A stretch of DNA of 64,000 nt from Rotaria sp. Silwood1. Taxonomy: Eukaryota; Rotifera; Eurotatoria; Philodinida; Philodinidae. Below are positions 38,757 through 49,090 of the stretch, piece after piece. The DNA lies in the NCBI GenBank assembly GCA_905250075.1, contig CAJNOP010000056.1:425687-489686 (forward strand), given 5' to 3'. Made by a program: the position numbers and the translations under genes. Positions within the stretch are counted from its first letter, which is position 1, and the number at the start of each line of letters is the position of its first letter. The notes below the pieces were generated by a model. It was not told the DNA's origin. It did not search any database and worked only from the letters and a program-made list of their open reading frames with translations.

Positions 38757-38972
38757 GACACTCTATACAAGATGTCGCTAAAATAAATAAATTCATCAAA
38801 AATAAATGAAAATTATATGTTTATTTGAATAAAAATTATTTTTTTATTGATCTTATCAGTTTTTTTCATATTGAAATGAAATTTGCAATATATACATTTC
38901 ATAGAAAATAAATAAACAAATATACACGATACGATAAATCGATGAATCAAATCGATGTCATAATCGAAAAAG

Positions 38973-41900
38973 ATGATAACAACAGAAAGTATTGGAAAAG
39001 AGTAAATTTTTTTTTTTTCTTATTTCAATTTTTCTTTTGAATATATTTATTCTTGTTTTATAGTTCTAATGAAAACTTGTATGATGTAATTATTCAAAAG
39101 CTCGGTAAATTTCTATATTTTGTATGAATCACCTTTAATCAATATCTTTTTGTTTTTTTGAAGAATCTTTATCAAAAATAAAATTTGCTGCTTATCGTGT
39201 TGCATGTAAACTTCGTGTATTACAAAAATATTTAAAATGTAACTTATCCAATAACTAAAAAAAAAACGATTCAATCCATTTTTTCTTTTGAATTTTAGTA
39301 AGTTATGTTGATTATAATGTTCTTGTACGAGCATTTAATACTCATCAATTACAATTTGGTGTTGAAACAAGAGTAATATCATCAGAAGATGCACGAAAAG
39401 TTTTAATAGCTATATATCAATTAATATCATCATATCATTTTAATGAAATAAGTATTGAAGAAATAGTTGAAGTATCATTAAAATTTTTATATGAAATTCT
39501 TAATATGTAAATATAATCGAAAATTTTCTTTCTTTTGTGAATTTGTCATATTTTATATATATATATATATATTGTAGAAAATTAGATGAAGATCTTGATG
39601 TAAATTCATTTAAAATAATACTTTTTGCATTATCAAATGCAAGATTACCAGAAAAATATCGATGTATGAATAGAAATAAAAATTAGATTTTTAAAATATT
39701 TCAAAATATAATTTAAGGTTTTTTCCGACAAATAACTTCACCAAATGTAATTGCATCACAAGTAAAATTAACAGAACTTTTTGAAATACTTTTAAAAGTA
39801 ACAAAAGAATTTTTTCTTTTCTTTTTTGGAAGATTAGTTTTATTATTTATTTTAGTTACCAAATCATTTTGATAATGTTGATTCATTTCATGCGGATAAT
39901 ATACCTGCATGTGTTCAAAGTTGTCTTGATCATGTAAGAATATGTCTTTTCTTTTTGTTCAAAAGAAATAATTACTGTCCAATGAGAATTTACATTAAAC
40001 AAAAAGAATTATAATTATAAATTGAGAATAATAATTAGTACTCTTATGACATATAGAATTATTTCAATGTAAAATTCCTTTTCAATATCCTTATGTCGTA
40101 GTATAAGTTTTTATAATATCTAGAAATCATACATTACATATGTAAAGAAAACTTTTCTGAACTATGGTAGTTAGTTCTTCGTTAAATATATTTAAATCTG
40201 ACGACAGTGGATTGTATGCATGAGATAGTTTAAACTTTGCTTTCTATTAAGTCATGAAATATACAAAAATGAATGAACTTTTAATGTTAAATATTCTATT
40301 AGAATACTGTCGATAAACAAGAAATAAAAAGTTTTACTTGCAAAAACTATACTTTGTTTGAACTAAAATATAAAATTCAAGTATACAATATCCTTTCTAG
40401 CATTCAATATAAGTAACAAATAATCGAAAAGTTTTTATATTATTTGTTTGTTCACTTTTGATCCGTTAGAAGATATTTCCGTCAAGTCAAAAGCTATAGG
40501 TCGCGACTAGAATTTGATTATGGAATTGAAAGTTTTGTATTATATTTTCATTCTAGAATATGAAGCAAAATATTTAAAAAATCTAAAAAAAATTATTTTT
40601 CATCGAAAACAACAGGCTTCTGTTTAATCCTATAATTTTCTTTTTGAACACGCTAAAAATTGTCTGAAGATATCGTTTTGTAGGTTGAAAACTTCTCTAC
40701 AACATATGATATTGAACTAAGTTGTAATTTTTACTCAAACATTTTCTCAAGAGATTCTTTCAACGTAAAACAGTTGTCGACTTTGCAAAAATGAGTTTGT
40801 AGGAAAAATGAAAAATGAAATGCCTTGTCAAAAAAATTCAAATAGTGCACTATATTAGGATAGCTTCGGATTTAGAAGATGATCTATAAATAAAGATTTC
40901 AACTTTTAGTTTCGAAGCACAATAGCCAAAATAGAAGCATTTTCCGTCAAATTAAATATTAAAAAAATGCTAATACTAAGACAATATATTGCATGACATC
41001 TAAGTCTTAAAATATCTCGAAGGAGCATTAAAGGTGAATGAGAATATACAAAACATACTCAGTCAGTCCAACAATGACTTTACTCCTACTTAATTTTCGT
41101 ATCGTATTATTTAAGAAAACTTATTGTTTTTGTTTTAGACTCATGATGGAGTTATTCGTGAAGATATATTTGTTAATTGGATGAGTCGTGAACCACAAAC
41201 AATAGTATGGTTACCTACATTACATCGTTTAATAGCAACTGAAACAGGTATATATTTTAATTATTTTTCTTATTCATTTCTAATAAGAAATGTTTTTTTT
41301 TTCTTATAGTTCGTCACGAAGCTCAGTGTAATGTTTGCAAAGCATATCCAGTCATAGGCATGCGGTAAAAGAATAAATTAAGTTATACTTTAAAAAAATA
41401 TACAACGATCTTTTTTTTTAAATAGGTATCGTTGTCTTCGATGTTTTAATTTTGATCTTTGTCAAACATGTTTTTTTACGGGTGATCATGGACAAAACCA
41501 TGATGGAACACATCCAATTGAAGAATATTGTAAACAAGTATGAAATAGAAACATATTTCAAAAAAAAAAATTAAAATAATCCTCACTGTAGAAGTCTTTG
41601 GAAAAATGTCGAATTCTGTTGGAGTATACTGTCAGAATCTACGTCACTTAAATTCGTTTAGTTAAAACTCAAACATCTCTAAAATTGCTTTTGCAACTTC
41701 AACATCGAACAAAATCATTTTTTACTTTCTGTTAGTTTATTTTGTACTGGAACAAAAGTGAAAAAATACGCTCAATGACAATTTTCTGTAGCATGACGAG
41801 TGCTCTGAGTCAATAGTATATTAGAAATCTAATTGATTCTTTGTTTGAATACTGAAATATAGCTTTTCTAAAAGAGACTGAATAATGTCAGCGTTCTTAT

Positions 41901-43351
41901 TACTTGGTCACTTAGCAAAAATACAAAATCTCAACAGACTGTGACAGATGTTGTTGATATGTGATTAAAGACCGTATATTAATAACCTCTGTTTTTAATA
42001 TATGAACTACTTCCTTATTACATCTCTGGAGGATTAAATAGAAGGATAGAGAAGAAATGTATCAGGATTGTGCTAACAGCCTTCTTTTTTATGATAAGCT
42101 TCTACGATTCAACTTATTTTCAATAAATAATACAACAGACATCTAGTGTATGCATAGTTTTCGTTGATGATAAATGATATTCTCGGAAATTCATAGTTCT
42201 TACGAAAGATTATTGTAGAAAAATTTCATTTTTCGAATTTTGTTTTTTCTGAAAACATCAAGGAAATGTTTATCAAAACTGACATCAATTAAATCTTTGA
42301 TATTCTACGTAGCACAAAGTATTTGAGAAATAGAAACTTTCTAAATTACAAAAATATTACAAGAATCCGTTTTTTTTGACAGATGTTTACTTTTTTCTAC
42401 AAATACAAATATTATTGGTTCGGCACTCAACAGTGTAGACCAATAGAGTTTGACATTTTGCATCCTATGTTATATATATATCTATAAATATGTTATGTTG
42501 AATAGGTAACACCATTTGAAGATTTAAAAGCATTTTTTGAATTTATAAAACTTAAAGTTGGTAAAAATGAACTTAAACGTAAAGAACGTTATCTTACTAT
42601 TGAACGATCGAAATCATCGTAAGTTATTTTTAATATTCAAAAGAAAAACAGAAAAACTATATCAAGATTATTTATTTAAATTAGTTCTGATGTGCAAATA
42701 CCAATTTCTGATCGATTAGTAACTAAAGAACATTATTCATTAAATCGACAAGATCAAACAATTAAAAAAGTATTATTTAATGAATTTTTTTTTGTGAAAT
42801 TAAGATTTTTGTTTTTAAAGCCTCATCTTCAAGACATATACCGTCCAATAGAAAAAACTGAAACAAATGAAATATCTTCACATGAAGAAGAAAAAATTCC
42901 TTTAACAACTCATAATAATTCTTCAATAGATGAAAAAAAGAAATTAAATAATGATGAATCTTTAGTTAATAATGAAGAAATAAAAACTAAAATACTAAAT
43001 TATATAACTATTGAAAAAAAGAAAATTCCTTCTCCAAATCAAATACAATTACCTGAAGATGATGATGCACCAATACTTATGCCTAAACAACATAAACCAA
43101 TAAAAAAATCATTATTAATGAATCAACATACAGAAGCATTAGTTCAATCAGAACATTATCAATTACCACCTATAGATAAAGCTAATGTTAATGATGAAGA
43201 TGATGATGAATATCGACCACCATTACCACCAAAACAACGACAGAAAAATAATATATCTCGAGCACTTGTTTATGATTTTATTGGTAGTGAATTACAAGAA
43301 TTACGTGCAACTCTTGCTCAATTTGATCAAAGTTCATCAAGTATATATTAA
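38973..43351 (+). CDS. Dystrotelin-like dystrophin-superfamily protein with ZZ finger
   Basis: Model: join(38973..39001, 39064..39104, 39164..39238, 39299..39506, 39578..39663, 39718..39797, 39856..39933, 41139..41247, 41310..41364, 41426..41537, 42506..42618, 42685..42769, 42821..43351), 1602 nt, 533 aa. It starts almost directly with the EF-hand-like region of the dystrophin family ([14 protein letters not shown]) and continues through [14 protein letters not shown]. The ZZ zinc finger (about residues 242-283, CNVCK...[19 protein letters not shown]) is closest to dystrotelin. There are no spectrin repeats or WW domain. The C-terminus is acidic with a PPLPPKQ motif. Superfamily members scaffold membrane-cytoskeleton complexes; this member's role is unknown. 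The 51-nt intron 42770-42820 is in frame and could be retained. Introns at 39934-41138 and 41538-42505 are long and exon-free. Confidence 0.88.
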
Positions 43352-43843
43352 TTTAAAATTTTAAATATTTATTCTATTTTATTTTTTTGACATTTTAGCT
43401 GTGTAATCAATATTTGTGCGATATACAATGTTTAATTTTTAACACAGTATCATAGAATGTATCAGTGACTCAAAATTGTAGAATATGTTAGATACACATT
43501 GTATCTCTTTGTTTTTATATAGTTGCTCGCTTTTTTAAAAATATTTTATTCTATTGGATCTCTTTATGCAATTGCAATGTGCACGTGTGTGTATTGCTGT
43601 GAGTACCTTAGTGACTTTTCCTTTTTAGTGATTCATTTTGTGCTAATATTATCTTGTCTGTTTTTTTTTATGTACCGAGTTTTTTTTTGTTCGTTTTAAA
43701 TGATATGATCAGATAATGAGTACTATGTATGTTCAACACAAGAAACAGACTAATCTCTTCTTTGAAAGATATGAAAAAACCGACATTGTTTTGTTTTGGT
43801 TTTTTCGTTAAAATATATTCTTCTCTTTTTTTTCGAATTGTAG
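43352..43843. other. Intergenic interval, 492 bp
   Basis: It holds the 3' end of the dystrotelin-like gene and the 5' region of SPT4. It is T-rich and ends in a pyrimidine run followed by GAATTGTAG directly before the SPT4 start, a likely splice or trans-splice acceptor. Confidence 0.5.
43827..43843 (+). promoter_or_regulatory. Candidate spliced-leader acceptor at the SPT4 start
   Basis: TTTTTTTTCGAATTGTAG ends at the base before the SPT4 ATG. The same arrangement (pyrimidine run, AG, ATG) is present at ubinuclein and, more weakly, at the receptor gene. It fits trans-splicing of a spliced leader; a 5'-UTR cis intron is the alternative. Confidence 0.45.
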
Positions 43844-44203
43844 ATGACGGACGATAGAAGACATATACCAAACGATTTACGTAATTTACGTGCTTGTTTA
43901 TTATGTTCATTAATTAAAAGTTTTGCTAAATTTGAAGAAGATGGTTGTGATAATTGTGAAGAATTTCTTCGAATGAAAGGCGATGGTGATCGTGTTTATC
44001 AATGTACATCAAGTAATTTTGAAGGAATGATTGCGTTAATGCATCCAGAAGAATCATGGGTTGCTAAATGGCAACGTATATCACATTATGTTAAAGGAAT
44101 GTATGCTGTTTCGGTTACTGGTGCATTACCAAAACATATTCAACGTGACCTTGCTCAAAGTGGTCGACCATATCGTAGTCGTGATGTTAGTTTAAAAACA
44201 TAA
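43844..44203 (+). CDS. SUPT4H1: Transcription elongation factor SPT4
   Basis: 119 residues, single exon, full length for the family (human 117). SPT4 pairs with SPT5 to form DSIF, which binds RNA polymerase II and controls pausing and processivity in the nucleus. The zinc finger is C18-x2-C21 and C35-x2-C38 (ACLLC, GCDNC). The conserved core MKGDGDRVYQCTSS, PEESWVAKWQR and GMYAVSVTG runs almost unbroken to the typical end RSRDVSLKT. No residue looks abnormal. Its lack of introns contrasts with its multi-exon neighbours. Confidence 0.97.
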   Translation: MTDDRRHIPNDLRNLRACLLCSLIKSFAKFEEDGCDNCEEFLRMKGDGDRVYQCTSSNFEGMIALMHPEESWVAKWQRISHYVKGMYAVSVTGALPKHIQRDLAQSGRPYRSRDVSLKT

Positions 44204-44297
44204 AAAAATTTTCGTGTTTTTTTTTCTTTTCATGTAATCTTATGTTTCTTTATTGTTTATTATAATAAAAGCAAAACCTTTTTTGTTGTATTCCAGA

Positions 44298-44303
44298 AAT
44301 AAA
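44298..44303 (+). terminator. Poly(A) signal of SPT4
   Basis: AATAAA 95 bases after the SPT4 stop codon in an AT-rich 3' region; another A-rich AATAAAA lies near 44263. Confidence 0.55.
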
Positions 44304-44581
44304 GCATAGACTAATTATTCGATTGAACAATTATTACAGACTTTTATTCAATAATTAGAATAGTGATTGTTCTTTTATGTATGCTACAGTTTTGAGCGAA
44401 TTATTGAATTAATTTTCTTTTTTCATGAATTCAAAATGAAGATTAAAAAATTTTAGCAATTTTGTTCAATTGAACTCATCATTAAAATAATGGACAACAC
44501 AAAAGAAAAGTCTTCGTCATTTTTCTTCGTTCATAGACTTTCTATGCATTCTAAAGTTTTTTGACTAAACCTATAAAGCAA

Positions 44582-44632
44582 AGGGGTGTGGGTGTGGGTT
44601 CTGTTCTTCTACCATCAATACCCACATCCAGT
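44582..44632. repeat. GT/CA hairpin repeat, copy C, next to the assembly gap
   Basis: GGGGTGTGGGTGTGGGTT is followed about 21 bases later by AATACCCACATCCAG. The left arm holds two and a half TGTGGG units. It lies about 45 bases from the run of Ns, so a longer repeat array may have caused the assembly break. Confidence 0.65.
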
Positions 44633-44675
44633 AGTGACTGCGAAATCTCAGCTTCAATCACCGTCACGTACGATC

Positions 44676-44775
44676 NNNNNNNNNNNNNNNNNNNNNNNNN
44701 NNNNNNNNNNNNNNNNNNNNNNNNNNNNNNNNNNNNNNNNNNNNNNNNNNNNNNNNNNNNNNNNNNNNNNNNNNN
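44676..44775. other. Assembly gap (100 N)
   Basis: Exactly 100 Ns, the usual placeholder for a gap of unknown size. It removes the C-terminus of the PPR gene on the minus strand. The sequence on its left side is not PPR coding. Confidence 0.98.
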
Positions 44776-46904
44776 GTAACAACAATATCTTCTGTTTTCG
44801 TATCAATTTTATTGAATATTATTCGAGCTTGATCAATGAGACCTGAATGAGAACAAGCATTCAAAACACAAATATGTGAAATTTTATCACGAATGTTCTC
44901 AGACATCTGATAATATAAATCAATAGCTTCATAACCCATTCCATTTCGTGCATATGCATTAACTAGAAATATAAATTAATAAATAACATTATTTAAAAAA
45001 AAATTGAAATCAAAATAATAATAATCATTGTATACTCATAGAATTATATGCTATAATATCAGGTTGAATAATGGATTGAAATATTTTTCTTGCTTGATTA
45101 ATATCACTTGATTTACCCTATTGAAATAATTTTCAATAATTGATAATATAAATAAAAATGAAACATACCCACATATCAATCAAAGAATTATTCAAATAAG
45201 AATTCGATGATAAATGAGATATTTGATTAACAATATTTTCAGATATTGAACGTATACCTATTTGAGAACATGCTCCAATTAATGATATAGATATTGGTTC
45301 ATTTATTGTCAAATTTTCTTTTTTCATTTGTTCAAAAAGTAATAAACATTTTTGTGGTTCTTCATTAATATTATAACCATTGATCATCACTCCATACGTA
45401 TATAAAGTTCGTTTTTTCATTTTAGAGAATAATGATTCAGCAATACCTATTTCATTAAATTTCATAAACATATGAATTGCTGAATTTGTAAGAACAATAT
45501 CATTGAGATATATAGTTGGCATTTGATTAAAATATTTCTTTCCTATTTGAATAGATTTTTCATTAGATAATGAAGCACATGCATTATAAAAAATTGAATA
45601 TAGAACTTCATTAGGTTTTAAAGGAATTTTTTCGAAAACATCTAATACTTTATCAAATAAATTATTTATAAGATAACCTAAAAATATAATTTTATATTAA
45701 ATTTAAATTTATTTTATTTTATTTATTTATTTATTTTTTGAATAACCTTGCATAATTGCTCCATATGTAACAAGAGTTTTATTTTGAATTTTTTTAAAAA
45801 GAAATTCAGCTTGATTTACATCACCAAATTTCATTAACATGTCAATAGCTGAATTAACTAATTTTTGATGATGAAGAAAAGAAGATGGTAATTGTTTTAG
45901 TATATTATTTCCAATTTGAATTGCATGACTATTACAAAGTTTAGCACATGCATTAAATAACATGATAATGATAACTTCATCGATTTCTATTGAGATTTTT
46001 TCAAATAATTCAATTACTTTTTCTGGCATATTATTCAAAATATAACCTATTCATTAATCAATTATTCTTAGAATAATTTTAAAATAAAGAAAACAATTTT
46101 ATACTACCTTTGAACATTGCACCATACATATGGATTGTTTTATTCTTAATAGTTGAAAAAATTCGATTAGCTTCATCAACATCATGACATTGCACTAGAA
46201 TAAAAACAAAAAAGGAAAAATTCAAATCATTCTACAAAGATTTATATTATTCAATATTTATTTTGAAAGCAAAATAAATATTAATTAACACTAACAATAA
46301 TAATGATCATTTTGAATAAGATAAAAACAAATTATTTTTTTTTTCGAAAGTAATTTAAGAGATTCTTTTTTTTTATTTCTATAACAAGTTAATTGAAATA
46401 TATACGTAGAAAATTTTTCTATTTTGTTTTTGAAATATTTTTTATTGAAAAATTCTCAATTGAATATAATCAAATTATAGTTGAAAATAATATTTTCTTT
46501 TTCTATTTTAAATATTATCCTTAGATCAAATTTCTCATTAAAAAAAAAGACAAAACTCAAAATATTGAAAATAATTATTTACTGTAGAAATGAATTAAAG
46601 ATGTTTGAAGAAATGGATCTTTAAGTGATTTTAATGATAATTGTTCATGAATACGAACACCCCATTGATGATCATTCAATTGCGAACATGCTTTTAAAGC
46701 TAAAGTAAATGTTACATTAGTAGACATTTGTAATTGTCGATCAAAAAGATCGAGAGCTTGTTTATATTGTCGTGAATCAATCAATTTCTTCATTTTTATG
46801 TTCAATTCTATTGGTGATGATGATAAGAGAGAAAAATATTGACATTTTTTTATACCATATTTCCAAGAATATCGAATAAAATATCGAGAAAAAGAACTAA
46901 ACAT
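44776..46904 (-). CDS. Plant-type pentatricopeptide repeat protein, 3' end lost in gap
   Basis: Model: complement(join(<44776..44962, 45036..45117, 45169..45677, 45747..46046, 46108..46194, 46583..46904)), 495 residues before the gap. PPR proteins bind organellar RNA base by base. The repeats carry motifs familiar from land-plant PLS-class proteins (ALKACSQL, NACAKL, LIGACSQIG, VLNACSHSGLIDQAR, AYNSMINAYARNGMG). The N-terminus (MFSSFSRYFIRYSWKYG) is basic and aromatic and lacks early acidic residues, so mitochondrial import is likely. Exons 3 and 4 begin at the same point of the repeat (G|GTTAT, GY). Plant PLS proteins usually end in E/DYW editing domains; that part would lie in or beyond the gap. 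Plant-like PPR genes have been reported in bdelloids, as I recall. The frame is intact, so it is likely functional. Confidence 0.88.
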
Positions 46905-47907
46905 TATCTTTAAAAATAAATAAAATTTATCATAAATAGATAATGAAGAGAATCGATCAACAGATTAAACATCTTTAGATCATTATCCAAGTTGAATTAT
47001 TAGAAAAACGGAAAACATTTTTATTTTTATTTCAGTACTTAATTAGTCTCGGGTTTACTTTTATATCTATAATTTCAATTGATATTAAGTTTTCTTTTTA
47101 CTTTTTAAGATCAAGTAAAGGAAATAAATATCGTATGTTATTAACGCCAACTAATGACTGTGGATAGAAAAGGATGTCGCTCCACGATAAAAAAAGTACA
47201 TATAATAATGATATGATAATTGTATCGACATGTTAAATGGAATTTTATTCGATGTTTGATTTTAAAAAAAGTCTTTTTTATATTTCTCTTAGAATGATCA
47301 ACGAAGACAAATTTCTAAGAAAAATCAAGTAACGATTTATTCAATGCTATTGGGATTTCTTTTTTATTAAAAAATATTATTGATTAAATAATTATATTCA
47401 TGTCAATCGATAAGATTTTTTACTAAAATGAATTTTCTTTTTAAAACTGAAATTTTAATGATGTAAAACAGATGAATAATTATCAACAAACTTGTTTCTA
47501 TATAATTGAATTATATTTCATTTATTGAGCAGCATATGATTTCTTGCCATGGTGAAATATGTATATTGATGATCTTCAAAATCAATTCAATTACTTTTAT
47601 ATGAAAAAAATAAAAAATAAAAAGAAATTTTAATAGACATCTAAATCGATTTATAATAAGATTTAAATAAAACAAAACTAATTTTTGTTTTATTCGAAAT
47701 GGTTTTTCTTTCAATATTTAAAAAAATAGAAAGACGTTATTGCTTTCAAAAATAACTACTGTAGTTATATCAACCGATTATTTTCTAACAAGTGAAATAT
47801 AAAACTAAATAGAATTTAAAGAAATTAATAACTAACCGATCATATTTTGATCAAGATATATTGATGTAGAAATGAACCTTTGTTTTTAAATTAATTTGAC
47901 AACTGAC

Positions 47908-47968
47908 AAGGGTGGGTGTGGGTGTGGTTGTTAGTCTTTTCTCCAGCTACGCCCACACTCACACCCTA
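47908..47968. repeat. GT/CA hairpin repeat, copy D
   Basis: AAGGGTGGGTGTGGGTGTGG and CGCCCACACTCACACCCT are near-perfect reverse complements across a loop of about 22 bases. It ends about 28 bases from the start of the JNK relic. Confidence 0.75.
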
Positions 47969-47995
47969 GGTAGAAATAATTGATCCGAAAATAAT

Positions 47996-48252
47996 CTTTC
48001 AAGTGAATAACCTGAGCATTTTTGGCTGATTTTCAAGATAATTTCGAACTATTGGTTGTAAACGACCTAAAAATCGCTTGATGATATTTCTAATTGTTCA
48101 ATAATTTTATTGCATTGGTCAATCTCTTTTATTTAATAAACAAGAAAAAAAGTTATTTGATTTAATTAAATACAACATATGATCTGTTCGAAGAAAAATT
48201 ACATGTCCACGAATCATTTCTCTAAAAATACATCCAACTGACCAAATATCAA
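47996..48252 (-). pseudogene. JNK (MAP kinase) fragment, decayed
   Basis: Two exon pieces with the intron between them preserved. The first (about 48179-48252) reads VDIWSVGCIFREMIRGHV then FLRTDH, the kinase subdomain IX region. After a 58-bp intron-like gap, the second (47996-48121) reads IDQCNKIIEQLEISSSDF, then FLGRLQPIVRNYLENQPK in another frame, and a frameshifted match to JNK GYSFEK. The order and motifs (DQWNKVIEQLGTP and LQPTVR in JNK) identify the family. A frameshift, substitutions of conserved residues and the absence of all other kinase exons show it is dead. Intron retention shows it arose by DNA duplication, not retrocopying. Confidence 0.75.
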
Positions 48253-48842
48253 CTAAAATAGATACATTTATTCATGTGTGAATTGCAGCTTTTTGGTAAG
48301 GTGCGGAAAATGCAATATTCGAGTGGATTTTTTTCTCTTTCGTTTACGTATGGTTTGATAGAGCTCGAAGAACGGATTATAAATATATACTTTTCCTTTC
48401 GATTTGGTCACTGTTTGACTGAAAATACTTCGAAAAAATCAAATGACTGAAAGATGACAATCCGCAACCATGCATTTGCTTGTTTGTATGAAATCTTAGC
48501 AGTTTTGATCGTATTAATCTTTTCAAAACTTCTAAAAGTATTATATTCGGATTTACCATGAAAAATTGAGTAGGAAAACATTATTGAATTGAATACGATG
48601 TTTAAAAAATATTTGAAAACTTTGTCCACTAAAAGCAACACACATATATGCCTTAGAGTCTATATTGATGAGCATCTTTATAAACATATCTATGTAGGTT
48701 GTAGTCCTTCAAGTATGTTCGTTATCAACGATAAAATATTGATCTAAATATTCAATGGATTTAATTGGAAAGCAATGAAGATAATATAGAAATTTTTTCA
48801 GTTCGATTGACTGATGCCGATCTGGACCAGAGTTGTCGATTG

Positions 48843-48921
48843 AGGGTGTGGGTGGGTGGGGTGTGGGTGTGGGTGGGTGTGGGCGGGGGGTGGGGGGGGG
48901 GTGGGTGGGTGTGGGTGTGGG
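48843..48921 (+). repeat. TGTGGG-rich, telomere-like array
   Basis: 79 bases made almost only of GGGTGTGGGTG-type units with a G-rich interruption (GGGCGGGGGGTGGGGGGGGG). TGTGGG is, as I recall, the telomeric repeat reported for bdelloid rotifers, so this would be an interstitial telomere-like tract. The matching reverse-strand proline-rich frame is an artefact of the repeat. Confidence 0.7.
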
Positions 48922-48954
48922 AACATATAGAAAGGAGTAGTGTTTTACATGGAT

Positions 48955-49090
48955 AAACGCGTCGTAGTGAACGTGTTTGGTTGATTTGTAGCTGTTTTTA
49001 TCGATAAATGATGCGTTTGAACGCGTTTTCAAACGTGCGTTTAACCTCTAGTGAAAACATGTGAACATAAAAATAAACGCGTTGGAACGC
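48955..49090. repeat. AACGCG-type repeat
   Basis: Repeated words AAACGCG, GTTTGAACGCG, GTGCGTTTAAC and AACGCGTTGGAACGC on both strands. It has the same vocabulary as 2021-2285 and the inverted-repeat element at 3900-4192. It starts about 34 bases after the TGTGGG array. Confidence 0.45.

Noticed and set aside
38973..43351. Dystrobrevin or dystrophin identity for the ZZ-finger gene
   Set aside because: The ZZ stretch [19 protein letters not shown] and the lack of WW, spectrin and coiled-coil parts fit dystrotelin better, though only a tree would settle it.
48709..49032. Proline/threonine/histidine-rich open frame on the minus strand
   Set aside because: It is simply the translation of the TGTGGG-rich repeat array; the flanks have no coding signal.
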